The notes beneath the pieces are model-generated. The model was not told the origin of the DNA, searched no databases, and saw only the letters and a list, made by a program, of their open reading frames with translations. 44,801 bases of DNA from Acidobacteriota bacterium (lineage in GTDB: Bacteria > Acidobacteriota > Holophagae > Thermotomaculales > Thermotomaculaceae): assembly GCA_013151025.1 (NCBI GenBank), contig JAADJC010000091.1:73907-118707 (forward strand), in the 5' to 3' direction. The translations under genes and the position numbers were made by a program. Numbering within the stretch: position 1 is the first letter of the stretch; the number at the start of each line of letters is the position of its first letter. Below are positions 17,093 through 25,322 of the stretch, piece by piece.

Positions 17093-17094
17093 CG

Positions 17095-17103
17095 TGGTAT
17101 ACT
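17095..17103 (+). promoter_or_regulatory. Extended -10 promoter immediately before queH
   Basis: TGGTATACT is an extended -10 element (TGnTATACT) with no good -35. Its end is six bases from the queH ATG at 17110, where transcription should start, implying a leaderless mRNA. Confidence 0.5.
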
Positions 17104-17109
17104 TTCTCC

Positions 17110-17952
17110 ATGAAGAAGAAGCTGTTACTCCACATCTGCTGCGCGCCGGATGCCGCATGGATTCCGGAAAAACTGGAGCAGGATTACGAAGTGACCTGTT
17201 TTTTCTACAACCCCAACATCTATCCGGCAAAAGAGCATGAAAAACGGGCTTTTGAAATGCGTCGTCTGGCCGAAGCAAAGGGATACCGCCTGGCTGAACC
17301 CCCCTATGACCCGGAAGTTTTTGAACAGCGAACCCGCGATCTCAAATACCAACCGGAAAAGGAGGGACGGTGTTCCATCTGTTACAGATTGCGGCTGGAC
17401 GAAACAGCGCGGTACGCACAGGCAAACGGGTTTGATTTCTTTGCTACTGTGCTTACCGTGAGCCCCCACAAACTGGTGGAACGGGTAAACCGGATCGGGA
17501 AAGCGGCGGCAGAAAAGTATGGTGTCGATTATTTCCCGTCGGACTTCAAAAAAGAAGATGGGTTTCGCAAATCTGTGGAAAAATCCCGGAAATACGATTT
17601 ATATCGCCAGGACTACTGCGGTTGTGAATCCTCCCTTCGATACAGGCAGATGTTCAAGAATGCCGGCAGCCAGAAATTTGTACCCCTGGTGAGCGGGATA
17701 CAAATTGGAATTTATGATATCCAGTCTTTTCGCCGCTGGCTGGATCGAAAGGGCCTGAAAACAGGCTTCCTGTTCTTTCAGACTGTCCCGACAGTCGCAG
17801 TTTTCAAAGAGGCTTATGAAGAAAGAATCTTCCTGGAATCGGCAGAAAACATAGAATGGAGAAAACGGATTTTCAACAAAAAAGGGCAGGAAATCCGTGA
17901 AATGAATATCTCTGAAATTGCCAACCGGGACATTTTTTCCGATCCCCTCTGA
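17110..17952 (+). CDS. queH: Epoxyqueuosine reductase QueH
   Basis: 280 residues from ATG 17110 (MKKKLLLHICCAPD). A frame from 17032 exists but covers the promoter. The DUF208/QueH cysteine set is complete: adjacent C10-C11, C88 and C91 in GRCSICYRLR, and C170/C172 in RQDYCGCESS. These hold an iron-sulfur cluster and a second metal site. The enzyme performs the last step of queuosine synthesis, reducing epoxyqueuosine at position 34 of GUN-anticodon tRNAs, and replaces QueG in many bacteria. The C-terminal 100 residues (DIQSFRRWLDRKGL onward) are longer than in minimal QueH proteins. No other queuosine gene is in the window. There is no SD, and the ATG sits at the expected transcription start. 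Confidence 0.93.
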   Translation: MKKKLLLHICCAPDAAWIPEKLEQDYEVTCFFYNPNIYPAKEHEKRAFEMRRLAEAKGYRLAEPPYDPEVFEQRTRDLKYQPEKEGRCSICYRLRLDETARYAQANGFDFFATVLTVSPHKLVERVNRIGKAAAEKYGVDYFPSDFKKEDGFRKSVEKSRKYDLYRQDYCGCESSLRYRQMFKNAGSQKFVPLVSGIQIGIYDIQSFRRWLDRKGLKTGFLFFQTVPTVAVFKEAYEERIFLESAENIEWRKRIFNKKGQEIREMNISEIANRDIFSDPL

Positions 17953-17954
17953 GA

Positions 17955-18090
17955 ATGAGACAAGCAGAAACAAGTCTAAGTTTAAGCTCGGATAATATAT
18001 AGAAAAGACAGGAAATGGGAAATTCTACTGTTTTCTGAAACCATGATTCTCCATCTTCACTCAAACCTTGTCTTCTACTCAACCTTCTCT
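17955..18090. repeat. Family A long imperfect palindrome, copy 2
   Basis: Left arm GAGACAAGCAGAAACAAGTC, then AAGTTTAAGCTCGGATAA. Right arm TGATTCTCCATCTTCACTC, then AAACCTTGTCTTCTACTC. Both arms align with copy 1 at 12549-12691, including CGGATAA on the left and TTGTCTTCTAC on the right. It lies between convergent queH and tatC, and its right arm encodes the last codons and stop of TatC (EKVE-stop). Confidence 0.8.
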
Positions 18091-18830
18091 ACGTCCTCCG
18101 GTTTTTTTCGATCGCGGCCGAACATGTATGCGACCAGTACGCCCAGCAGATAAAGGATCAGCATGGGCAGCGCGAACACGGTCTGGGTAACCGGGTCGCC
18201 GGACGGGGTAATAACGGCGGCAATGATGAACACGATGACAATGGCATATTTGAATTTCTTCAACAAAAACACGTGATCCACCAGCCCCATCAGGGATAGA
18301 AACAGGATGATAATAGGGGTTTCAAAAACCAGCCCCATTCCAAGAATCACTGTCGACGTCAATGAAATGTATTTATCCATAGTCAGCACCGGAACAAGGC
18401 CCTGGGCTTCCTGAAGAAAAAATGAAATCATATATTTTAGCCCGATAGTGTAACCGAAATAGCCGCCGGCAAGAAAAAGCAGTGTGGAAAAGAGGATAAA
18501 CGGAAACGCGTATTTCTTTTCTTCTTTGTAGAGGGCCGGAGAGATGAAAAGCCACACTTGATGCAGGACAAAGGGAGAGGCCACGAAAATCCCGACATAA
18601 AACGACAATCGCAGGTAGGTGAAAAATGGTTCACTGAGGGTGTGGAAGGCAAATACGTTGCTGTACTGTTTCGGCGCGATTTTGAGTAGCGGAAGGGCCA
18701 GTATGTGAAAGAGTTGTTTGTGGAACCCATAGCAGGCGACAAAACCGAGAAAGAGAAACAACAGGGAATAGATCAGCCGCTTTCGAAGGTCCGCAAGATG
18801 CCCAAAAAATGAGCTCAGTTCTTCATTCAT
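18075..18830 (-). CDS. tatC: Sec-independent protein translocase TatC
   Basis: 251 residues, six transmembrane helices. It starts with the cytoplasmic MNEELSSFFGHLADLRKRLI, whose HLxELRxR-type motif binds the twin-arginine signal, and has FAFHTLSEPFFTYLRLSF and the conserved region of helices 3-4 (LHQVWLFISPALYKEEKK). P and D residues in AVITPSGDPVTQ are typical of the last loop. TatC is the signal-peptide receptor of the Tat pathway, which exports folded cofactor-containing proteins. It overlaps tatB by eight bases. The C-terminal tail (RKKPEDVEKVE) is partly written by the repeat at 17955-18090. Confidence 0.97.
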   Translation of the reverse strand: MNEELSSFFGHLADLRKRLIYSLLFLFLGFVACYGFHKQLFHILALPLLKIAPKQYSNVFAFHTLSEPFFTYLRLSFYVGIFVASPFVLHQVWLFISPALYKEEKKYAFPFILFSTLLFLAGGYFGYTIGLKYMISFFLQEAQGLVPVLTMDKYISLTSTVILGMGLVFETPIIILFLSLMGLVDHVFLLKKFKYAIVIVFIIAAVITPSGDPVTQTVFALPMLILYLLGVLVAYMFGRDRKKPEDVEKVE

Positions 18831-19209
18831 CTATTACTTTCTCCGTTCTTTCGGCTTCTGGTGTTGAAGTCCCTTCCTGAGTCTCTGTTGTGCTTTTTTC
18901 TGTTTCCCGTTCCACTTGCCTTTTCTCAATTTCTTTCAACTTTTCCTTTCTTCTCCGTGCCACCTCGTCCGGTGGGAGGACCAGGTTTCGGACGTTCCGG
19001 CGCACTTCCGCAGGGAGATCCAAGGTGGACTGAATCTCTTCCAGGTTTATTTCTCTTTGAATTGTTTCTGTCAGTTCACTGGTTGTTTTTTTCAGATCCC
19101 GTGCAAGTTTACCGACGGTCCGGGCAACTGTCGGTAATTTCTCGGGTCCGAATACAATCAGGGCGATGACAAAAATCAACACCAGTTCGCCGATGCCCAT
19201 TCCAAACAT
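18823..19209 (-). CDS. tatB: Sec-independent protein translocase TatB
   Basis: 128 residues. One N-terminal helix with the family pattern MFGMGIGELVLIFVIALIVF, then GPEKLPTVARTVGK, which begins an amphipathic helix. The FGPEKLP hinge and the early glutamate (GIGEL) favour TatB rather than TatA. A long charged, partly coiled C-terminal region follows (ARRRKEKLKEIEKRQVERE), ending in a Thr/Glu-rich tail. TatB pairs with TatC to receive substrates. It is the middle gene of tatA-tatB-tatC; its start is 27 nt downstream of the tatA stop. Confidence 0.93.
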   Translation of the reverse strand: MFGMGIGELVLIFVIALIVFGPEKLPTVARTVGKLARDLKKTTSELTETIQREINLEEIQSTLDLPAEVRRNVRNLVLPPDEVARRRKEKLKEIEKRQVERETEKSTTETQEGTSTPEAERTEKVIDE

Positions 19210-19236
19210 GATGGCGCCTCCCGCGATTGGGTGAAT

Positions 19237-19422
19237 TTATTTTGTATCTTTCTCTTCTGCTTTTTTTGTTTTTTCGTCCTCGTCCGGTTCCTGCACGGCT
19301 TTTCGGAAGTTTTTCAGGGCTTTTCCCATCCCTTCCGCCAACTGTGGAAGCTTCTTGCCACCAAAGAGGAGTAGAAGCACTAGAAAAATAAGGAGAATTT
19401 CGCCAATTCCAAGGTTGCCCAT
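19237..19422 (-). CDS. tatA: Sec-independent protein translocase TatA
   Basis: 61 residues from ATG 19422 (MGNLGIGEILLIFLVLLLLF), with GGGAGGTG five bases upstream. The longer frame beginning at 19440 (MEGRCR) starts inside the SD and is not used. The helix is followed by the conserved FGGKKLPQLAEGMGKALKNF hinge and amphipathic helix, then a short charged tail (DEKTKKAEEKDTK). TatA forms the oligomeric pore of the Tat system. It is first in the operon; a possible promoter on the minus strand has TTGCAC (19481-19476) and TACAAT (19460-19455) with a short 15-bp spacer. Confidence 0.93.
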   Translation of the reverse strand: MGNLGIGEILLIFLVLLLLFGGKKLPQLAEGMGKALKNFRKAVQEPDEDEKTKKAEEKDTK

Positions 19423-19520
19423 CCGGCACCTCCCTTCCATTCAAAATCCGACTCATTGTAACACACTCCCCAAAAGTGCAAGGTCAACTCCTTTTCCGTC
19501 CGTTTCCTTTCCGGATTTTC

Positions 19521-19556
19521 TTTCACTTAACGCTCAATATTCACAATTTAACATTC
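19521..19556. repeat. Half copy of a family B arm
   Basis: TTTCACTTAACGCTCAATAT followed by TCACAATTTAACATTCGG. The reverse complement begins CCGAATGTTAAAT, the same phrase that opens the left arms at 6187 and 6335. No partner arm was found, and it lies in the divergent tatA/LVIVD spacer. Confidence 0.5.
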
Positions 19557-19582
19557 GGCGCAACACGCCGTGCGCATATTCA

Positions 19583-19611
19583 TTGACAAATGGGCCTGAA
19601 TTCAAGACAAT
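19583..19611 (+). promoter_or_regulatory. Promoter for the LVIVD-propeller gene
   Basis: TTGACA (19583-19588), 17-bp spacer, GACAAT (19606-19611). This supports translation from ATG 19664, which has AAGGAAGGGG upstream, rather than the in-frame ATG 19619 or anything earlier. Confidence 0.55.
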
Positions 19612-19663
19612 CACAGGGATGAAAAAATGCGCATCTTTGAAACGACGCAAGGAAGGGGTATTC

Positions 19664-22147
19664 ATGAAGAAACTGCTCGCCGTATTTGTCTTGGGAATGC
19701 TGGTCACGGGAATGGGCTTTGCCCAGACACTGGAAAGAATCGGAGAATGGGGCACACCCGCCTATAACCGGATAGTGAAGGTGCAGAATATGGCTTACAT
19801 GCTCGCCGGGACCGGTTGGCTTGACGTTGTGAATGTAGCAGACCCTGCACAACCAGACCTGGTGACCCGGCTTCATTTTGACGGAAAACCCAAACGTCTT
19901 CTCCTGAACGGAAACGTGGCCTATCTCGCTGCCGGGTGGAGTGGTATCTATGTGTTGGATATCAGCACTCCTGAAGCCCCTGAGATCACAGCCCACCTGG
20001 ATTTGAATGCAGACACTACATGCATGGGAATCACCGGGAATTATCTCTACGTGGGCACCCGCCTTCAAGGTATCGCAATTCTGGACATCAGTGATCCGGC
20101 TTCACCGGTGCTGGACCACAGCTACGGCGTAACCGAAGGAACAGTTCAATTTGTTTCCAGTGTTACTTTTGATGAAACTTATGCGTATATACTGGATAAC
20201 AAAGCCGGTCTGTATGTGGTGGATGTAACAGACCCGCTGGCGCCGGATGCCCTTGTCCGTCTGTCTCTGGGATTCTCAATCCAGGACGCGGTGCTATCCG
20301 GCACCACCCTGGTAGTAGCGGCTGGAATAAACGGCGTACAGTTGCTGGACGTATCCGACCCCACTGCTCCAACACTGGCCGGGACATTCACCAGTCAGAG
20401 TTTTGATCTGGACAGCGACGGAATCACAGATGTGACGTATTCCATTTCTTATGTATCTCAGGTTTTTGTTCAAGACACTACTCTGGTTGCCGCAGACGGA
20501 GACAAGGGGTTTGATATCCTGGATATTTCTGACCCGACGGCTCCCGCTCTGACTGTACAGAACATAACATCGAACCGCACAGAAGGTGCAATTCTGGAAG
20601 GAAACACTCTCTATCTTGCCGAAACGGTTGGCGGATTGGCCATATTCGACATCTCAGATCCCACAACCCCCGCTTCAACCGGTGGATACCAGCAGGCGGG
20701 ATATGTCAGCGACGTGGCGTCTTCATCCGGATACTTATATCTGGCCGACGCTTACCAGGGCATCCGCAGCCTGAATGCAAGTAACCTGACAGACTTGCAG
20801 GAAGTAGGCCTGACACCCACAACTACTATGCCGATGGAGATTGAAGTAAAAGGAAATCGTCTGTATTCTGCGGCTCTGGATTCGGGTCTGACTGTTGTGG
20901 ATATCAGTGACCCCACAATCCCGGTTGAGATGGCCTCTGTTCCCCTGGACGGTATGATCTTCAGCCTGACCCCATGGAACGACGATCTGATTGCTTCCAG
21001 TGAATTTGGCGGCATTTCCGTTGTCAGCCTGGATGATCCGGACAATCCGATTGAAATCGGACACTATCTGGCTTCCGGCTTTGTATACGACGTTGCGGCA
21101 GATGGAAACCAGGTTGCCCTGGCAACGGGCTTTTCCGGTGTAGAGTTCCTTTCACTGGATGATCCGACCCACCCCGCCCTGCAGGGTAAACTGAATACAA
21201 GCGGTGTGGTGGCCAGTGTGGCTGTTCAGGGACAGACTGCGTATGTGGCCGACCTTTTTGCCGGCCTTTATGTAGTGGATATCAGCAATCCTGGCTCTCC
21301 GCAGATTCTGGCTGAATTACCGGATGAAACCGGCATTTCTGATCTGACAATCGGCGACGGAATCTTGTATGTTGCGCGGGGCACACAAGGAATGGATAAG
21401 CTGGACATTCACTCTGCACAAGTGCCGGTCTTTGTTGAAAATGTCGCGACTTTCGGCTCAGTCAGCCGGGTTCGGCTGGATCTCCCCTATGTGTACCTGG
21501 CAGATCGGGACAGCGGCAGGGTAATTGTTCTTAAAGAAAGCCCATCTACTAAACTGAGTATTCCTCATATCGCTTCCGGTTCCGGCTGGGAAACCGGCAT
21601 TACATTGACAAACACAGCAGAATTGGATGGTACCGCAGTGCTGACAACATACCGGGACACTGTTCCGATACTGTCCACGCGGCTTTCAATACCGGCATCC
21701 GGCTCCCTTACGGTGAACACACTGCCTGGTACCTGCGGAACCATAGAATTCTGGTCACCGGAGATGAAGGCATCGGAAACCATCATGGCAACTGCAACCG
21801 AAAATAAGGTCACCATACCCTTGACGCAATTGAAACAACACGAAGTCAGAATTGCTGTTCCTGACAATGCGGATACGACTTGGACGGGCCTGGCATTGAT
21901 GAACGGCGGTAAAAACAATGCAGAACTTATTGTTCATGCCTTGAATGCCGATGGTGTTCTGCTGGCCACAAAGACGGTAATTCTCGGAAGCAATTACCGT
22001 AAGGCGTGGCTCATGAGTGATCTCTTCGGTAACATCAACCACAAGGAAATTGCTTCCGTTACCGTCAATTCACAGGAACCGGTTAACGGTCTGTGCATTT
22101 CGGGAAATATTGACGGGACTATGGAAGCGGCTGTCGGTAGAAATTAA
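19664..22147 (+). CDS. Secreted LVIVD-repeat beta-propeller protein with two C-terminal W-G-N/DLF modules
   Basis: 827 residues from ATG 19664. A signal peptide (MKKLLAVFVLGMLVTGMGFA) has a likely cut before QTL. Residues about 22-625 are around eleven LVIVD-type repeats of 40-50 residues, each with the phrase [LVF]D[IV]SDPxxPxx, for example LDISTPEAPE, LDVSDPTAPT, FDISDPTTPA and VDISNPGSPQ. These form one or two beta-propellers outside the cytoplasm; family members are surface or periplasmic and their ligands are unknown. Residues about 628-827 are two copies of a different module: IPHIASGSGWETGITLTN in the first, and WTGLALMNGG with WLMSDLFG in the second. The same module ends the protein at 28268-31483. 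No anchor, sorting signal or membrane helix follows. Confidence 0.9.
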   Translation: MKKLLAVFVLGMLVTGMGFAQTLERIGEWGTPAYNRIVKVQNMAYMLAGTGWLDVVNVADPAQPDLVTRLHFDGKPKRLLLNGNVAYLAAGWSGIYVLDISTPEAPEITAHLDLNADTTCMGITGNYLYVGTRLQGIAILDISDPASPVLDHSYGVTEGTVQFVSSVTFDETYAYILDNKAGLYVVDVTDPLAPDALVRLSLGFSIQDAVLSGTTLVVAAGINGVQLLDVSDPTAPTLAGTFTSQSFDLDSDGITDVTYSISYVSQVFVQDTTLVAADGDKGFDILDISDPTAPALTVQNITSNRTEGAILEGNTLYLAETVGGLAIFDISDPTTPASTGGYQQAGYVSDVASSSGYLYLADAYQGIRSLNASNLTDLQEVGLTPTTTMPMEIEVKGNRLYSAALDSGLTVVDISDPTIPVEMASVPLDGMIFSLTPWNDDLIASSEFGGISVVSLDDPDNPIEIGHYLASGFVYDVAADGNQVALATGFSGVEFLSLDDPTHPALQGKLNTSGVVASVAVQGQTAYVADLFAGLYVVDISNPGSPQILAELPDETGISDLTIGDGILYVARGTQGMDKLDIHSAQVPVFVENVATFGSVSRVRLDLPYVYLADRDSGRVIVLKESPSTKLSIPHIASGSGWETGITLTNTAELDGTAVLTTYRDTVPILSTRLSIPASGSLTVNTLPGTCGTIEFWSPEMKASETIMATATENKVTIPLTQLKQHEVRIAVPDNADTTWTGLALMNGGKNNAELIVHALNADGVLLATKTVILGSNYRKAWLMSDLFGNINHKEIASVTVNSQEPVNGLCISGNIDGTMEAAVGRN

Positions 22148-22154
22148 CAGACGA

Positions 22155-22198
22155 TCCGGCACGGATTGATTGACACAATGCCGGAGCTTCTCTATAAT
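22155..22198 (+). promoter_or_regulatory. tRNA promoter with inverted repeat around the -35 box
   Basis: TTGACA (22170-22175), 17-bp spacer, TATAAT (22193-22198): a full consensus sigma-70 promoter 12 bases before the tRNA. A perfect seven-base inverted repeat, TCCGGCA (22155-22161) and TGCCGGA (22179-22185), brackets the -35 box. Confidence 0.75.
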
Positions 22199-22210
22199 CT
22201 TTTTCACCGG

Positions 22211-22286
22211 GCGGGCATAGCTCAGTTGGCAGAGCGCAAGCTTCCCAAGCTTGAGGTCGCGGGTTCGACCCCCGTTGCCCGCTCCA
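22211..22286 (+). tRNA. tRNA-Gly (anticodon CCC)
   Basis: Cloverleaf by eye. Acceptor GCGGGCA pairs with TGCCCGC, followed by discriminator T and encoded CCA (22284-22286). The D-arm contains AGCTCAGTTGGCAGAGC. The anticodon stem CAAGC/GCTTG holds loop TTCCCAA, so the anticodon is CCC, reading GGG glycine codons. The T-arm is GCGGG-TTCGACC-CCCGT. It has its own consensus promoter and is followed by a T-rich stretch. Confidence 0.96.
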
Positions 22287-22344
22287 TTTTTTCTTTTTCA
22301 CGCCTTCTCTCCGGCTTTTTTCCCGATTCCACTGCCAGGTGTCA

Positions 22345-22353
22345 TGCTATAAT
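22345..22353 (+). promoter_or_regulatory. Extended -10 promoter for the thiamine-binding-family/PBP1A pair
   Basis: TGCTATAAT is an extended -10 with consensus hexamer. Transcription from about 22360 gives a 27-nt leader containing the GGGGG ribosome-binding site of the gene at 22387. Confidence 0.55.
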
Positions 22354-22386
22354 AACGGGGAAATTGAATCCTATCGGGGGCATAAA

Positions 22387-22680
22387 ATGATTGTGGAATT
22401 TTCCATCGTTCCGTTCACAGGGAAAGAATCCTTGTCCACTCATATAGCACACATTCAGCGAATTGTCCGGAAAAGTGGCCTTTCCTTCCGCCTGACCCCC
22501 ATGGGGACCATTATTGAAGGAGAACCCCGCGCGGTGTTTGATCTGATTTACACTTGCCACATGGCAATGAAAGAGCAGGCAAACCGCGTACTTACCCAAA
22601 TCAGTATTGACGACAGAGGGGATGATTTGAACCGGATGGACAAGAAAATACTGGCTGTACAGGAAAAAGTCAATGACTGA
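22387..22680 (+). CDS. MTH1187/UPF0045-family thiamine-binding protein
   Basis: 97 residues from ATG 22387, with GGGGG seven bases upstream; an in-frame ATG at 22339 lies before the promoter. It begins MIVEFSIVPFTGKESLSTHI and has SFRLTPMGTIIEG, the ferredoxin-like fold and core motif of the MTH1187/YqgV family. Members bind thiamine-type ligands, and some are linked to thiamine precursor supply. It is cytoplasmic. The last eight bases overlap the PBP1A start, so the two genes are translated together, although no functional link between these families is known. Confidence 0.88.
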   Translation: MIVEFSIVPFTGKESLSTHIAHIQRIVRKSGLSFRLTPMGTIIEGEPRAVFDLIYTCHMAMKEQANRVLTQISIDDRGDDLNRMDKKILAVQEKVND

Positions 22681-25279
22681 ACCGGAAGAACAGATTGTTG
22701 CTGATTCCGGGGAAAAAGAACAGGTCGAACCCCAGAAAAAGCCTGCTGGATCCAGTGAAATTAAAGAACTGAGGCGGCTGCGCCAGCGCCGTTTACGGCG
22801 AAAATGGTTCCGCTATGCGGGAGCCCCCGCTCTTATTCTGATACTGATGCTCGCAAGCGGCCACTTGACCGGCCGCTACATCCTGAAAACCGGACAGGAC
22901 CATACCCTGATGAAAAAGCTCCGTAAATTTAAGCCTCGACTGATTACAAAAGTTTATGATATTCATGGTCGGATTATCGGCACGTTTTCCCGTGAGAAAC
23001 GGGAGCTCATTACCTACGATGAAATCCCTGAAAGTTTTACCCAGGCCCTGGTGGCCACAGAAGACACCAGTTTTTTCCACCATATCGGAGTGGACCCCTT
23101 TGGCGTGTTGCGAGCGGCGGTACGAAACGTACTGGCAGGGCGCGTGGTACAGGGCGCATCCACATTGACTATGCAATTGGTCCGACTCATTACCGAGCAG
23201 CGCAAGACTTCCATGAAACGAAAAATCACTGAAGCAGTCCTTGCAATTCAGATTGAGCGAATGTTTACCAAACAGGAAATTCTGGAGCGATACGCGAATC
23301 TTGTATACTTGGGACATGGACTTTATGGCATTCAGGCTGCAGCCAACACATACTTCGGAAAGGACGCGGCTGAGCTGACCCTTTCGGAAAGTGCAATGCT
23401 GGCTGGTCTGGTACAGAACCCATATCGCTATTCTCCGATCCGGGACATAGAACTGGCCCGGAAGCGGCGCAATCATGTATTGAAAAGGATGCTGTCTGAA
23501 GGCTACATCACCAATGAAGTTTATGGGAAAACCATTGAGGAACCGATTCAGACAGTACAAACAAAGGAAACCGGAAAAAATCAGATAGGCGCATATTTCC
23601 TTGAAGAAGTACGGAAATACCTGTATAAGCACTATGGCATGGATCAGGTACTGGATTCAGGCCTCAACGTTTATACCACTCTGGATCTTGACCTGCAGAA
23701 AGATGCGGAAGAAGCGGTTCGAACGGGACTGAAACACCTGGACAAACGCCAGGGCTTCCGCATTGAGGACAAACGCTTTATTAAACCGGAAGAAATCAAC
23801 GACTACTGGTCCCCCACCTGGAACCACAACATCCAGGCAGGTATCACCGTGGACGGATTGATTGTAAACGTAACCCCGAACAAGGCAATTGTCCGTATCG
23901 GTAAAACCGATATAACCATCGGTAACTATGAAATTGTCTGGACAAAAGCAAAACACATGTCCGACATCCTCAAAAAAGGAGATGTGGTGGAATTTAAAAT
24001 CCACAAATGGGATCCGGAAAAGAATCGCTACAACATTTCTCTGGACCAGGAACCCAGAGTTCAGGGGGCGCTTCTGGCAATCAATCATCACACCGGGGAA
24101 GTGGAAGCCATGGTCGGGGGATATAGTTTTGCAGATTCTGAGTTTAACCGTGCATGGAACAGCCAGGCCATTCGCCAGACCGGTTCTGTCTTCAAACCTC
24201 TACTCTATGCATCAGCACTGGACAGCGGGTTTACGTTGGCGGATACGTTCTTCGATGAGCCTACCATTTTTCTGGATCAGGGCCTGTTTTATGTGGATGA
24301 GCATCGCAAGATTCGGCAATTTGAGCTGACCCCGGAATTGAGACAGAAGATCAAGGACAAAGAACTGGACGAACCGGCACCCTACGAACCGGACAACTAT
24401 CACCACTCTTATGACGGGCTGATTACCCTCCGTACGGCGCTGGAAAAATCAAAGAACATTGTATCGGTAAAGCTCTTCAACCGGGTTGGACAGCTGAAGG
24501 TCCGGCATTTTGCCCGGGCCTGTGGCATCACAACCAACATTTCCCCCTTTCTGTCCTCCGCACTGGGTGCTACCAGCATCACGGTGAAAGAAGTATGCAA
24601 GGCATACAGTACATTTGCCAACGGCGGCATCCGGACAGAGCCGTACTTTATTCGCAAGGTCACCGACCACTACGGAAAAACCCTGGAAGAGAACAAGCCC
24701 CTCACCGTTCAGGCAGTTTCCCCCTCCACCGCCTACCTGATTGTTTCGGGAATGGAAGGGGTTATAAAAGAGGGTACCGGTGTCCGGGCACGGGCGTTGA
24801 ATTGGAACCTCTGTGGGAAAACCGGTACCACCGACGATTACACTGATGCATGGTTTGTGGGCTCTGACCCGGATCTTACGGTGGGTGTCTGGACAGGATT
24901 TGATCAGACGAAAACACTGGGTGACGAAGAAACCGGGGCTAAGGCGGCATTGCCCATCTGGATCGACTTTATGAAAGCATACATTAAGGGCAGGCCCAAA
25001 CAGGATTGGCCCATGCCCCAGGATATCATTCGTGTTCCCATTGACAAAAAGACCGGGCTTCTGGCCAACCCCCCGGCGGGATGTCTCCCCTCGGATATCC
25101 TCCTGGAAACATTCCTGAAGGGAACCGAGCCACTTGAAAAATGTAACCGCCATATTCATGACCTGATAAAACTTCCGTATTATCAACAACATGGTAAGAT
25201 TATTTTTGACGAACTCACAGGCTTGCCCCTGCCCAAAATCGAATTCCTGATACCACATCCCAGGCAGGTCCGCCGATAA
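22673..25279 (+). CDS. Penicillin-binding protein 1A (bifunctional glycosyltransferase/transpeptidase)
   Basis: 868 residues. Cytoplasmic basic N-terminus (LRRLRQRRLRRKWFR), one membrane helix (about 48-66), then the GT51 glycosyltransferase with catalytic Glu in LVATEDTSFFHHIG (about 130) and GRVVQGASTLTMQLVR. An OB-like insert (about 365-460) precedes the transpeptidase, which has S505 in QTGSVFKPLLYAS (SxxK), S593-x-N595 in KSKNIVS, and KTG at 716-718 in CGKTGTTDDYTDAW. It polymerises lipid II and crosslinks peptidoglycan. The family usually has GSTFKP at the active site; here Thr is Val. The insert between SxxK and SxN contains a charged stretch (HRKIRQFELTPELRQK). It overlaps the upstream UPF0045-family gene and reads in the same direction as pepF. 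Confidence 0.95.
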   Translation: MTEPEEQIVADSGEKEQVEPQKKPAGSSEIKELRRLRQRRLRRKWFRYAGAPALILILMLASGHLTGRYILKTGQDHTLMKKLRKFKPRLITKVYDIHGRIIGTFSREKRELITYDEIPESFTQALVATEDTSFFHHIGVDPFGVLRAAVRNVLAGRVVQGASTLTMQLVRLITEQRKTSMKRKITEAVLAIQIERMFTKQEILERYANLVYLGHGLYGIQAAANTYFGKDAAELTLSESAMLAGLVQNPYRYSPIRDIELARKRRNHVLKRMLSEGYITNEVYGKTIEEPIQTVQTKETGKNQIGAYFLEEVRKYLYKHYGMDQVLDSGLNVYTTLDLDLQKDAEEAVRTGLKHLDKRQGFRIEDKRFIKPEEINDYWSPTWNHNIQAGITVDGLIVNVTPNKAIVRIGKTDITIGNYEIVWTKAKHMSDILKKGDVVEFKIHKWDPEKNRYNISLDQEPRVQGALLAINHHTGEVEAMVGGYSFADSEFNRAWNSQAIRQTGSVFKPLLYASALDSGFTLADTFFDEPTIFLDQGLFYVDEHRKIRQFELTPELRQKIKDKELDEPAPYEPDNYHHSYDGLITLRTALEKSKNIVSVKLFNRVGQLKVRHFARACGITTNISPFLSSALGATSITVKEVCKAYSTFANGGIRTEPYFIRKVTDHYGKTLEENKPLTVQAVSPSTAYLIVSGMEGVIKEGTGVRARALNWNLCGKTGTTDDYTDAWFVGSDPDLTVGVWTGFDQTKTLGDEETGAKAALPIWIDFMKAYIKGRPKQDWPMPQDIIRVPIDKKTGLLANPPAGCLPSDILLETFLKGTEPLEKCNRHIHDLIKLPYYQQHGKIIFDELTGLPLPKIEFLIPHPRQVRR

Positions 25280-25322
25280 ACAACCAACAAGGCCATCAAG
25301 CCGAATTGGAACTGGAGGGCAT

